Notes under the pieces: model-generated
Databases searched by the model: none
What the model was told of the DNA's origin: nothing
The model's input: only the letters and a program-made list of their open reading frames with translations
Program-made: the position numbers and the translations under genes
Assembly (NCBI GenBank): GCA_964523165.1
Contig: CAZFXZ010000003.1
Location: 1 to 34,726 of the forward strand
Direction of reading: 5' to 3'
Length of the DNA stretch: 34,726 bases
Source: CAZFXZ01 sp964523165
Lineage (GTDB): Bacteria; Patescibacteriota; Patescibacteriia; JACRDY01
Shown: in pieces, positions 8,290 through 15,509 of the stretch
How positions within the stretch are numbered: the stretch's first letter is position 1
How the letters are laid out: each line of letters opens with the position of its first letter

Positions 8290-9796
8290 GGGCAATGATA
8301 TCGCGAAAACGGATGTATTCGATAAGACGCAAACCGCTCCAGCGACCGATTAAGAAATTGATCAAGATGGTTAGCAAGACCAGCTCGGGATAGCCCAACA
8401 ACAGCGTCCGAAAGATTTCCCAACTGGCAATGACATAACAAACTATCGACAAAGCCAAAGTTTCAACCGTCAGCTTGATAGCCGTCTGACTGCCTTGGTC
8501 GATTTGCGCGGCGATAAATTTTTCCGTCAAAACAACTAGTAATAAAATAGGGAAGATTGATAAGTTGGTAATTGTCGGTTGATCTAAAACGGTCCCGACA
8601 AAGAGCAAGAAGAAAATTACCAAACTGATAATTATCAAAACCAGGGCCATGCGAGGCATGTACAGCAAGCGAATGCGTTTGCCGGCTAAACGGGTAGCCG
8701 TACCAGCCGCCAAGATGATGACAAAAAACAACAAACCAAGCTGCAGGCCGGTAGCTAAAAATGACAAAGTGATAATGGTTGACGGATAAATACCAAAAGT
8801 TTTTAAGCCGATGATTTGACGAGCAAAGGCGATAATCGTGGCGATGACTGGTACGATCAAGATCAAAAATATGGTATTGAGAGCTACGCCCTGATTGACC
8901 ATATATTGGACGGCTTGCGACATGATGCCAAGTTTGCCAAAAAACGAATCACCGGCTTTGCTGTGCACGCCAATGATTTGATATTCCGAATCGGTGGTTT
9001 TTAGTTGATTGATCAGCTTGTCGGTGTCGGTGGTGCTGATCAAAGCATTGATGGCCGGCTCTTTAGCGACAATGACAAAGCGCGGTTTGAGTAAGTCAAA
9101 CAAGTTTTGCGCGATTTTGCGAGTCGCGGTTGGGCTTTGATCGCTGACGATCGCCAAGTTTTTGTTTTGCCAACCGTATTCGGCCGTGCTTTTTTGTGGA
9201 TCTTCAAGATTGGCCAAAACTTGGGCGGCTTCGACCAAAGCGTTTTGCCCGACCGTGCCAGCTGTCCAAGCGATGATCGATGAAGCCAGCTTGACGTTTT
9301 CTTTATTATCCCAAAACTGTTGGGCTAATTGTTTTTCGATGATATAGCCGGGCTGGTCGTCGAGGTTTGTAATATTTATTAGCAAAACATTTTGCGTATT
9401 AGCGTATTCACGCAAACTAGCCAGCTTATCTTGATTGATTGATTTGTCGGTCAAGAGTAAGACAATATCTTTTTCGACCGAGACAATAGTTTCGTCGGTA
9501 TTGAGATTTTGGCCGTCGCTGACTGTTAGTCGGACCTTGTAAGTACCGGGCGCGCGATAACTGTGGCTGACTTCCAAACCTTCGGCGCGATTGCCGTCAC
9601 CAAATTCCCAACGATAAGTCAGCGGTTTGTTTTGCTCGGTCGTCGAGTTGGCGGCCGAAAAAACGATTTGTCGATTAACTAAAACGTTACGATCGTCGCC
9701 GGCGTTGGCGGTGATAGTATTAAAATTTTGGGCGCCAACCAAACTGGGTAACAACAACCAAATTGTCAGAGTGACGGCTAGAAAAATTTTTTTCAT
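8261..9796 (-). CDS. PKD-domain protein with a C-terminal 7TM module (7TM_transglut type)
   Basis: 511 residues. A signal peptide or anchor (MKKIFLAVTLTIWLLLPSLVGAQ) precedes a PKD fold, about residues 30-108 (AGDDRNVLVNRQIVFSA...YRWEFGDG...SHSYRAPGTYKVRLTV). An extracytoplasmic alpha/beta region of about 190 residues follows, then about seven membrane helices from about 300, beginning ALNTIFLILIVPVIATIIAFARQIIGLKTFG, which matches the 7TM domain usually attached to an inactive transglutaminase and encoded next to RimK-like ligases. Here a PKD domain and an unrecognised domain take the transglutaminase place. By context it may sense or present an extracellular peptide for the ligase operon. 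It sits 3 bp after ruvC and overlaps the ligase gene downstream. Confidence 0.85.
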   Translation of the reverse strand: MKKIFLAVTLTIWLLLPSLVGAQNFNTITANAGDDRNVLVNRQIVFSAANSTTEQNKPLTYRWEFGDGNRAEGLEVSHSYRAPGTYKVRLTVSDGQNLNTDETIVSVEKDIVLLLTDKSINQDKLASLREYANTQNVLLINITNLDDQPGYIIEKQLAQQFWDNKENVKLASSIIAWTAGTVGQNALVEAAQVLANLEDPQKSTAEYGWQNKNLAIVSDQSPTATRKIAQNLFDLLKPRFVIVAKEPAINALISTTDTDKLINQLKTTDSEYQIIGVHSKAGDSFFGKLGIMSQAVQYMVNQGVALNTIFLILIVPVIATIIAFARQIIGLKTFGIYPSTIITLSFLATGLQLGLLFFVIILAAGTATRLAGKRIRLLYMPRMALVLIIISLVIFFLLFVGTVLDQPTITNLSIFPILLLVVLTEKFIAAQIDQGSQTAIKLTVETLALSIVCYVIASWEIFRTLLLGYPELVLLTILINFLIGRWSGLRLIEYIRFRDIIAHAKQTQPQQ

Positions 9797-9799
9797 ATT

Positions 9800-10288
9800 T
9801 TATTTATGAGGGATCAAAGCGGGACTATGAGCGCAAGTAATGGCGATGGCCAAAGCGTCGGCGGCGTCGTCGGGTTGCGGGATGGTTTGGAGTCGGAGAA
9901 GGGCGGCCACCATTTTTTGCACTTGTTTTTTGTCGGCCTGACCAAACGAAGTAATGGCTTGTTTGACCTGTAGGGGTGTGTATTCGCTGATCGGTAGTTT
10001 ATGACGTTGACCAAGAAGTAGTATCACGCCTCGAGCCTGACCGACGGCCAGAGCGGTTGTGACATTTTTGGCAAAAAATAATTCTTCAATGGCTAGTTTG
10101 TCGGGCTGATATTTTTTTATTAATTTTTCAAAATCATCAGCGATCGTCATGAGTCTTTGGGCCAAAGGTTGTTTGGCTGGCGTACTTATGACACCGTAAG
10201 CCACGGCCGTGATAGAGCTGGTGGTTTGTTTGATAACGCCCCAGCCGGTGGTGGCCACGCCCGGATCAATACCGATGATCGTGGGCAT
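9800..10288 (-). CDS. ruvC: Crossover junction endodeoxyribonuclease RuvC
   Basis: 162 residues, about the usual family length. It begins MPTIIGIDPGVATTGWGVI (Asp8), has KLAIEELFFAKN (Glu68) and ends with PQPDDAADALAIAITCAH (Asp141 and Asp144), the four acidic metal ligands of the RNase H-like fold. It resolves Holliday junctions as a dimer with RuvAB. It lies 9 bp downstream of yebC, a common bacterial pairing, and directly upstream of the PKD/7TM gene, so a DNA-repair pair heads the ligase operon. ruvB lies at 21770; ruvA is not in the window. Confidence 0.96.
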   Translation of the reverse strand: MPTIIGIDPGVATTGWGVIKQTTSSITAVAYGVISTPAKQPLAQRLMTIADDFEKLIKKYQPDKLAIEELFFAKNVTTALAVGQARGVILLLGQRHKLPISEYTPLQVKQAITSFGQADKKQVQKMVAALLRLQTIPQPDDAADALAIAITCAHSPALIPHK

Positions 10289-10297
10289 AATTAAATT

Positions 10298-11017
10298 TTA
10301 ATAGTTAACGTTGCAAAAAACTTCCGTCACGTCTTCGTCGTCAGACAGGGCCTCAACGATTTGCTTGATGATTTCCGTTGTCGGCTCGTCGAGATCGAGG
10401 GTTTCGTTGGCGATAAATTCCAAATTGTCTTGTTCGATTTTATAGCCGGCGTTTATCAGTCGATCTTTGACTTGATTAAGTTCTGATGGAGCGGTCATGA
10501 CAATAACGGTTTGATCTTCGACAATGACGTCTTGAGCTCCGGCTTCGATAGCTGCCAATTCGGCTTTGTCGGTGTCGGTAGTTTCAGCCAAAATGATCAG
10601 GCCGCGCTGACTAAACATCCAAGCCACGCTGTTGGGTCCGCCCAAGCTGCCACCATGGCGAGTAAAAATATGCTTGATTGACGCCACGGTCCGATTGCGA
10701 TTGTCCGTCAAAGTTTTGACATAAAAAGCGCTGCCGGCCGGACCAAAACCTTCATAGGCTATTTCTTCGATTTGTACGCCGTCGCTGTTTTCGCCCGTAC
10801 CGCGTTTGACGGCTCGATCGATGTTGTCTTTGGGCATGTTGGCCGCTCGGGCCTTGTCGATAGCCAAACGCAATTTAAAATTAGTATCAGGATCGCCACC
10901 CAATTCTTGAGCTGCCAAAGTGATAGCTTTGGCTAGTTTGGTAAAAGCGCTGGCGCGTTTGGCGTCAGCGGCAAATTTTTGGCGTTTAGTCGTCGCCCAC
11001 TTACTGTGTCCAGACAT
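10298..11017 (-). CDS. yebC: YebC/TACO1 family protein
   Basis: 239 residues. It starts with the family hallmark MSGHSKWATTKRQKFAADAKR (usual form MAGHSKWANIKHRK), then FKLRLAIDKARAANMPKDNIDRAVKRGTG, EEIAYEGFGPAGSAFYVKTLTDNRNRT and KHIFTRHGGSLG. Family members act as DNA-binding regulators or, as shown more recently, as translation factors relieving ribosome stalling at proline-rich stretches. First gene of the minus-strand operon running to 4076. The terminator of the upstream gene at 11072-11099 separates it from that cassette, so it must have its own promoter. AT-rich candidates lie within 20 bp of the ATG, but I could not fix a clear one. No SD is seen. Confidence 0.95.
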   Translation of the reverse strand: MSGHSKWATTKRQKFAADAKRASAFTKLAKAITLAAQELGGDPDTNFKLRLAIDKARAANMPKDNIDRAVKRGTGENSDGVQIEEIAYEGFGPAGSAFYVKTLTDNRNRTVASIKHIFTRHGGSLGGPNSVAWMFSQRGLIILAETTDTDKAELAAIEAGAQDVIVEDQTVIVMTAPSELNQVKDRLINAGYKIEQDNLEFIANETLDLDEPTTEIIKQIVEALSDDEDVTEVFCNVNY

Positions 11018-11071
11018 AGATAATATGCCTATAGGCTAACAAAAATATGATCAAAAATCAAGATGAAAAAA

Positions 11072-11099
11072 ATAAAAAAGCGAGAAATGATTTTCTCGC
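11072..11099 (-). terminator. Terminator of the 11111 orphan gene
   Basis: Minus-strand hairpin with 8-bp stem GCGAGAAA/TTTCTCGC (11080-11087 with 11092-11099), 4-nt loop, then TTTTTTATT in the direction of transcription. Confidence 0.85.
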
Positions 11100-11110
11100 G
11101 TTGAACGCTC

Positions 11111-11599
11111 TTATCCGCTGATAATGATATAGTTGCCTTGGCGGTTGTCCTGACGATGACGCCGCTTTTTCTCGTCAACCCGATCGTGCCAACGAGCCAT
11201 GGTATCGAAGCGGTCGCATCGTGCCACTTCCACGCCGAGTTCTTCGAGTCGCGTTGCGACTCTCCAAACTTCTTTGTGCCAGTCGTTGATCCACGGACCA
11301 CGACGATCCATGAAGTCTCGCATGGCTTCGACGTCGTCGGGCCGGTTTTGGACCAGCCAGCGGGCCCAAGCGGGGATGACCGCGTTGTAGAGCGTGTCGT
11401 ACTGTTGGTTTATTTCGGAGAAGCGATAGGCTTCCCAGAATTCCTCGGGCGACCGGGCTTTGGCCGCCGCTTCCTTGATCAGGCGACGATACTTTTTGCC
11501 GATCGGATATGTCGTCCAGTCAAACATGAGGATCATGTTGACGCGGCCGTTGATGATCCGATTGGCCTCGTCCCGGATTTCTGCAAATGTGCGTGACAT
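11111..11599 (-). CDS. Orphan hypothetical protein, 162 aa, Trp/Arg-rich
   Basis: Not recognised. ATG 11599 is set by a very strong SD (GGGGGAGG just upstream). The protein is helical, charged and cytoplasmic-looking: MSRTFAEIRDEANRIINGRV..., many Trp-Arg pairs, and a basic C-terminus (DEKKRRHRQDNRQGN). There is no signal peptide, membrane segment or catalytic motif. A promoter TTGACT-17-TAAAAA (11652-11624) and the terminator at 11072-11099 make it a stand-alone cassette. Its architecture resembles the neighbouring 11709 orphan: similar size, many aromatic and basic residues, the same promoter style. I see no clear sequence similarity between the two. Confidence 0.75.
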   Translation of the reverse strand: MSRTFAEIRDEANRIINGRVNMILMFDWTTYPIGKKYRRLIKEAAAKARSPEEFWEAYRFSEINQQYDTLYNAVIPAWARWLVQNRPDDVEAMRDFMDRRGPWINDWHKEVWRVATRLEELGVEVARCDRFDTMARWHDRVDEKKRRHRQDNRQGNYIIISG

Positions 11600-11623
11600 C
11601 TCCTCCCCCTGCGTGATAATGGG

Positions 11624-11652
11624 TTTTTAAACCATTTGAAGATAAAAGTCAA
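11624..11652 (-). promoter_or_regulatory. Promoter of the 11111 orphan gene
   Basis: TTGACT (11652-11647), 17 bp spacer, TAAAAA (11629-11624). The -10 is weak, but the spacing to the SD and start matches the other SD-led orphans, whose -10 boxes also begin TAAA. Confidence 0.45.
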
Positions 11653-11666
11653 TAAACTTTTGATGA

Positions 11667-11704
11667 AATAAAAAAACGGGACGACTGATTTTGAAGCTCC
11701 CGTT
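11667..11704 (-). terminator. Terminator of the 11709 orphan gene
   Basis: Minus-strand stem AACGGGA/TCCCGTT (11698-11704 with 11675-11681), 16-nt loop, then a run of six T, immediately after the stop codon. Confidence 0.8.
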
Positions 11705-11708
11705 GAGA

Positions 11709-12296
11709 TTATTTCTGTTGAACTGCCTGCGATTTGCGGGCCTTGGTCAGGCGCTGTCGTAGCTCATTGAGCTGGGGATGGTGGTCGGCGAGCTCGGCCG
11801 CCTGCACCGCCCTGGCGAGTCGCTTGGAGTCATCGTCGACCAGCCCGACGAGCTTGTCGATGACATCGCGATGGGCGCGCATCGCATTATACTGGACCTG
11901 GTACGAGGTGCACCAGGGGCAGACGTGGATGAAAACGCTCTCCCACTCCTGCCAGGTCGTCGCCCGCTTTTTCATCCCCTCGTAGACCTCGGGGAAGTAG
12001 TCGGCGCCACCTTCCATGGTCTGGCAGAGGCTCACCCAGTCCGCGAACGTCTTGGTCTGCCGAATGGCACGCCTGACGATCTTTTTCACCGCTCTCGTCA
12101 CTGGCCAGTGATAGTCGCGGATGTGGTCCCACTGGTAATACCGGTAGACGGCCAGGCACTGCTCAAGAGTGTCAGTGCGCGGCAGTACCTTCCTCATGGA
12201 GAACGAACGCTGTACGTCGAGAGAAGCGCTCTCTCGTCGGCCGATGGCGGCCGCCAGATCGGGGAACGCCTCCGCGAGCGTCAGGACTCTGTCCAT
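11709..12296 (-). CDS. Orphan hypothetical protein, 195 aa
   Basis: Not recognised. The start at 12296 (MDRVLTLAEAFPDLAAAIGR) is preferred over an in-frame ATG at 12308 because the SD GGAGGG (12301-12306) lies between them, 4 bp before 12296. The product is helical and soluble-looking with charged heptad-like stretches near the C-terminus (LARAVQAAELADHHPQLNELRQRLTKAR) and a CPWC pair (VFIHVCPWCTSYQ) that could bind a metal or form a disulfide; a CxxC alone is weak evidence. Codons are noticeably richer in G and C than in the adjacent housekeeping genes. Own promoter and terminator. Function unknown. Confidence 0.75.
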   Translation of the reverse strand: MDRVLTLAEAFPDLAAAIGRRESASLDVQRSFSMRKVLPRTDTLEQCLAVYRYYQWDHIRDYHWPVTRAVKKIVRRAIRQTKTFADWVSLCQTMEGGADYFPEVYEGMKKRATTWQEWESVFIHVCPWCTSYQVQYNAMRAHRDVIDKLVGLVDDDSKRLARAVQAAELADHHPQLNELRQRLTKARKSQAVQQK

Positions 12297-12326
12297 GGAA
12301 CCCTCCATTGGTTAGGACGTCCTTTA

Positions 12327-12355
12327 CTTTTACTCCAGGATAACCCGCTCGTCAA
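12327..12355 (-). promoter_or_regulatory. Promoter of the 11709 orphan gene
   Basis: TTGACG (12355-12350), 17 bp spacer, TAAAAG (12332-12327), about 30 bp before the start at 12296. Confidence 0.5.
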
Positions 12356-12387
12356 GCAAGGCGGTCTTTACAGAAAACATTTTGACG

Positions 12388-12393
12388 TATAAT
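12388..12393 (+). promoter_or_regulatory. -10 box of the phosphosugar isomerase gene (near-leaderless)
   Basis: A perfect TATAAT at 12388-12393, with the first usable ATG at 12409. Transcription would start about 12400, leaving a leader of about 8 nt and no SD. The -35 region (TCTTTA at 12365-12370) is poor. Confidence 0.5.
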
Positions 12394-12408
12394 CTAAAAG
12401 CACCACTT

Positions 12409-13608
12409 ATGCTAAAAATAAAAATCAAAAACTTTGCCCCGTTACGCCAGTCAGGGGAATGGCAAAAAAAATCTCGTCAGCTTGCGGCCCTTAAAGCGCC
12501 TGATTTTGTAACTCATCGGCCGGACTTTGCCAGACTCAAACAAGTCAATAAAAAGTTTAAAAACATTAAACAGATAATCGTCGTAGCTAACGGCGGATCG
12601 CGCAACACGACTTTGGCTTTGGTCAACAGCTTGTCGCATTTTTATCCCAAGGCCCCAAAATTTTTCTTTGTCTCTTCTGGTCAGCCCGATTATTTGGCAC
12701 AAATCAGTCGGCAGTGCCCAGCGGCCAACACTTTGATTTTTGCTGTCTCTAAATCGGGGACTAACATAAACTCGCTCGAGCCATTACTGTATTTTATTGC
12801 CAAAAAATATAGCCAGATCGTTGTCATAACACAAGATGATGGTAACCCGTTAGTAAATATTGCTCAAAATTATAATTTTCCTATTATTGTTCATCCGCCG
12901 ATCTCTGGACGATTTTCGGGTCGGACCAGCTCGACGTTAGCCCCGGCAAGTTGGTTGGGTTTGGACGTGGAAAAATTTAACAATGACGTCGTGGCGGCTT
13001 ACAAAAAATATCGCCAATCGGCTTTAACTGTCGCTCAATTTTTAGCCCAGCTCAACGCCGGCGGTTATTCAGAAATTTTTACCCCGATTTATTCGCAGTA
13101 TGTCAGTGGCTTTTTGCCTCTGCTTGTCCAATTGATTCACGAAAGTACTGGTCAGTTGGGTCGTGGCTTTACGATCTTTGGCGACGCTGGGCCGGAAACC
13201 CAACATCATACCAATCAGCGATTTTTTGGCGGGCAACAAAACGTCGTCGGGTTTTTTGTCCGACAATTAAATTTTGTTGATGATAAAAAGATCATGATCG
13301 CTAAAAATTTAAAAAATTTACCATATCGTGACGGCGTTTTGGGCCAGCTCGACGGTCGATCGTTGGCTGGTGGTTTGTCGGCCGACGTCGAGGCGGTCAT
13401 AAAAAATACTGAAGAAAATAAAATTCCTCACGTGGTCATTGATATCGACAAGTGGAACGTTGAATCAGCGGCTGAATTTTTAGCTTTTTGGCAACTCCTG
13501 ACTTATTATTTGGCTTTATTGCTAAATCTCGACCCTTTTGATCAGCCACAAGTTGAGCGGGCCAAAAAAATCAGCTGGCAGTATCGTTTAAGCCCTAGAC
13601 AAAAATAA
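12409..13608 (+). CDS. pgi: Glucose-6-phosphate isomerase family protein
   Basis: 399 residues from ATG 12409; an in-frame start at 12382 would lie ahead of the TATAAT. It has the two SIS-fold phosphosugar sites of PGI: IVVANGGSRNTTLALV (GGS loop), TLIFAVSKSGTNINSLEPLLYF (SKSGTN phosphate loop), then LIHESTGQLGRGFTIFGDAGPETQHHTNQRFFGGQ, corresponding to the PGI catalytic Glu/His region with the QH..Q pattern. The family interconverts glucose-6-P and fructose-6-P. Length is near that of short bacterial PGIs (about 430-450) but divergent, so a bifunctional glucose/mannose isomerase cannot be excluded. It diverges from the 11709 cassette and ends before the terminator at 13645. Confidence 0.8.
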   Translation: MLKIKIKNFAPLRQSGEWQKKSRQLAALKAPDFVTHRPDFARLKQVNKKFKNIKQIIVVANGGSRNTTLALVNSLSHFYPKAPKFFFVSSGQPDYLAQISRQCPAANTLIFAVSKSGTNINSLEPLLYFIAKKYSQIVVITQDDGNPLVNIAQNYNFPIIVHPPISGRFSGRTSSTLAPASWLGLDVEKFNNDVVAAYKKYRQSALTVAQFLAQLNAGGYSEIFTPIYSQYVSGFLPLLVQLIHESTGQLGRGFTIFGDAGPETQHHTNQRFFGGQQNVVGFFVRQLNFVDDKKIMIAKNLKNLPYRDGVLGQLDGRSLAGGLSADVEAVIKNTEENKIPHVVIDIDKWNVESAAEFLAFWQLLTYYLALLLNLDPFDQPQVERAKKISWQYRLSPRQK

Positions 13609-13644
13609 TATTAACCGCTAGGCTAAAAATAACCGTTCATTGTT

Positions 13645-13701
13645 TTAGCCCTCACGGGCATTTTCTCTCCCATGCTTGGAGAAAAGCCGCGAGGGCTTTT
13701 A
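13645..13701 (+). terminator. Terminator after the isomerase gene
   Basis: A long hairpin: AGCCCTC (13647-13653) pairs with GAGGGCT (13691-13697), with further inner pairing (GCATTTTCTC-type against GAGAAAAGC), then TTTTAT. Confidence 0.75.
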
Positions 13702-13704
13702 TAT

Positions 13705-13733
13705 TTGACAAAGATAGGTAGGCCAATTAAAGT
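13705..13733 (+). promoter_or_regulatory. Promoter of the 13755 orphan gene
   Basis: TTGACA (13705-13710), 17 bp spacer, TAAAGT (13728-13733), immediately after the upstream terminator and 21 bp before the ATG. Confidence 0.65.
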
Positions 13734-13754
13734 GACAACAACTCGGAGGTGGGC

Positions 13755-14150
13755 ATGAACAGATGTTCTTTGATCGTTACGGATAAAACCCTGACGAGCA
13801 TCTACAACCGACCGGATGGCAACACTACGACCGGCGCGTTGTTGGTCATCCATGCGGCTGACGCTTCGGCTGATCCGACGCTTTGGATCGGCCGGGTCGG
13901 CGACGAATGGCAATTCGAGATCTGTCTCAACGATCGTCGAACCCAACTGACCGGCCGGGTGCAGGGGTTTTTCACCGTCAAATTTCACGATGATGAAAAT
14001 CGCCGCGGTCTGCTGATCGAAGTCAGAAATTATGATCAGTTTTTGGGCCTGTTGCGGCTCAACTTGACCATGCGGCCGATGAAGATTGACTATCGGGAGT
14101 TGGCCGACAGCCACTGGTGTGTCAATCCGGCCGCGATCAGTCTGCATTAA
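13755..14150 (+). CDS. Orphan hypothetical protein, 131 aa
   Basis: Not recognised. ATG 13755 has SD GGAGGT at 13745-13750; an in-frame GTG at 13749 overlaps that SD and is rejected. The protein (MNRCSLIVTDKTLTSIYNRP...) looks like a small beta-rich soluble domain with alternating hydrophobic strands (GALLVIHAAD, LWIGRVGDEWQFEICLND, GFFTVKFHDDENRRGLLIEV, LLRLNLTMRPMKIDYREL). No signal peptide, membrane segment or catalytic motif. It has its own promoter and a strong SD, like the other orphan cassettes. Function unknown. Confidence 0.72.
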   Translation: MNRCSLIVTDKTLTSIYNRPDGNTTTGALLVIHAADASADPTLWIGRVGDEWQFEICLNDRRTQLTGRVQGFFTVKFHDDENRRGLLIEVRNYDQFLGLLRLNLTMRPMKIDYRELADSHWCVNPAAISLH

Positions 14151-14180
14151 TAGCGCGTTTACCCGACGTGCTTTTTTATT

Positions 14181-14189
14181 TGCTATACT
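14181..14189 (+). promoter_or_regulatory. Extended -10 promoter giving a leaderless mRNA
   Basis: TGC-TATACT (14181-14189), an extended -10, ends only 6 bp before ATG 14196. Transcription would start at about the A of the ATG. No SD is present and no good -35 is seen. Confidence 0.6.
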
Positions 14190-14195
14190 GTTAAC

Positions 14196-15509
14196 ATGAT
14201 TGATAAAAAGCATCTCTTTATATTTGGCGCGACGATCTCCTTGATTTTGTGGGCGACGTTGTGGCTGTGGCAAAAGTTGGTGGTGGCCGTTGGCCAAGCC
14301 GCTTACTTGCCGCCGCAAGCGCCGGCTGTTAACAATCTATGGTTATTAATAATTTTTGCTCTGCTGGCGGCCTATGTGGCCAGTTATTACGTTGTAGGTC
14401 GACAAGTTAAATTGACGATCGGGGTGGCGACGCTCTCAGCCCTGATTTTACTGCTTATCCCACCGTTTTTGTCGGCTGATCTGTATTTGTATATTATTTA
14501 TCCCAAGATGGTTTTGTCGGGTTTCAATCCGTTTATTTTGCCGTTAGATAGCATGTCGGGCGATATATTTTTTAATTCTGGTTATGTCATTCAAGCTTGG
14601 CGGCCCTACGCCATGGCTTATGGTCCGGCTTGGTTGGTGTTGGCTTGGCCTTTTGTGGCCAGTCTGGCGAACAGTGTTGTAGTGGCGGTGCTGTCACTAA
14701 AAATCATGGCCGTGACATTTTTCGCCCTGACTGGTTATTTAATATATTTGATTGGCAAAAAATTATCGCCAGCCCAAATAGAGAAAAAACTTTTTTTGTA
14801 TTTGCTTTCGCCCTTTATATTATTGGAGGTGGTAATTCATGGCCACAATGATATCGTAGCAGTGTTTTTTGTTTTAGCGGCTTTGACTAGTTTGTTGTAC
14901 AAAAAACCTTTTTGGTCATTACCATTGTTGATGATGTCGGTGTTGGTAAAATATTCGACAATATTTTTGTGGCCAGTGCTGTTGGTTTATTTGTGGCGCA
15001 CGGCCGGCCGCCGCCTAGCTCTGGCCGGCGCTGTTTTGTCGGTCGTCGTAGCCGTGGTGTTGTTTGCGCCCTGGTGGGCCGGCCTAGAAACGTTTAGCGG
15101 GCTGAGTATCATGAGCCAACTACAAATTGTTCAGCGTTGGCCATGGTGGTGGTCGATGGTCGGTGGTTTTTCGGTTAATGTTTGGTGGTGGAGCAAGATA
15201 TTATTTTTGGTTGTTTATTTTTGGCTCTTAGCCAGACGCCTACCGCCAACAATAAACAACTTACTAGCCGACTTCCTGATTGTGATACTGTTGCCCTTTG
15301 TGACGTTTTTGGGCTACAGCCAGCCGTGGTATTTTATTTTGCCCATGGTGTTGTTGATTATAAATCCGATTGTTAATCATCGCTGGGTGTTTGTATTTAC
15401 GGCCGCGGCTCTGTTGTATAATTTTTTGCCTCTAGCATTGCTGACAACGATTTTAACTTTGTGGTGGTCGGGCGAAATACTGATAAAAAAATATTATGCC
15501 ACTCTTTAA
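14196..15509 (+). CDS. Polytopic membrane protein, GT-C glycosyltransferase-like
   Basis: 437 residues with about 10-12 membrane helices spread along the chain. After the second helix, LIPPFLSADLYLYIIYPKMVLSGFNPFILP gives an acidic first-loop motif (SAD.Y.Y) typical of GT-C mannosyltransferase-like proteins, followed by AMAYGPAWLVLAWP and VVIHGHNDIVAVFFVLAAL (the P.L.E...HGHND pattern of DUF2029/PIG-like transferases). Such enzymes transfer sugars from polyprenyl-phosphate donors outside the membrane. It overlaps the next membrane gene by 14 bp, so the two are co-translated. Donor and acceptor unknown. Confidence 0.75.
   Translation: MIDKKHLFIFGATISLILWATLWLWQKLVVAVGQAAYLPPQAPAVNNLWLLIIFALLAAYVASYYVVGRQVKLTIGVATLSALILLLIPPFLSADLYLYIIYPKMVLSGFNPFILPLDSMSGDIFFNSGYVIQAWRPYAMAYGPAWLVLAWPFVASLANSVVVAVLSLKIMAVTFFALTGYLIYLIGKKLSPAQIEKKLFLYLLSPFILLEVVIHGHNDIVAVFFVLAALTSLLYKKPFWSLPLLMMSVLVKYSTIFLWPVLLVYLWRTAGRRLALAGAVLSVVVAVVLFAPWWAGLETFSGLSIMSQLQIVQRWPWWWSMVGGFSVNVWWWSKILFLVVYFWLLARRLPPTINNLLADFLIVILLPFVTFLGYSQPWYFILPMVLLIINPIVNHRWVFVFTAAALLYNFLPLALLTTILTLWWSGEILIKKYYATL

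Noticed and set aside
11138..11596. Long opposite-strand ORFs in the orphan genes at 11111 and 11709
   Set aside because: Mirror frames of G+C-richer genes; the minus-strand genes have SDs and terminators in the matching direction.
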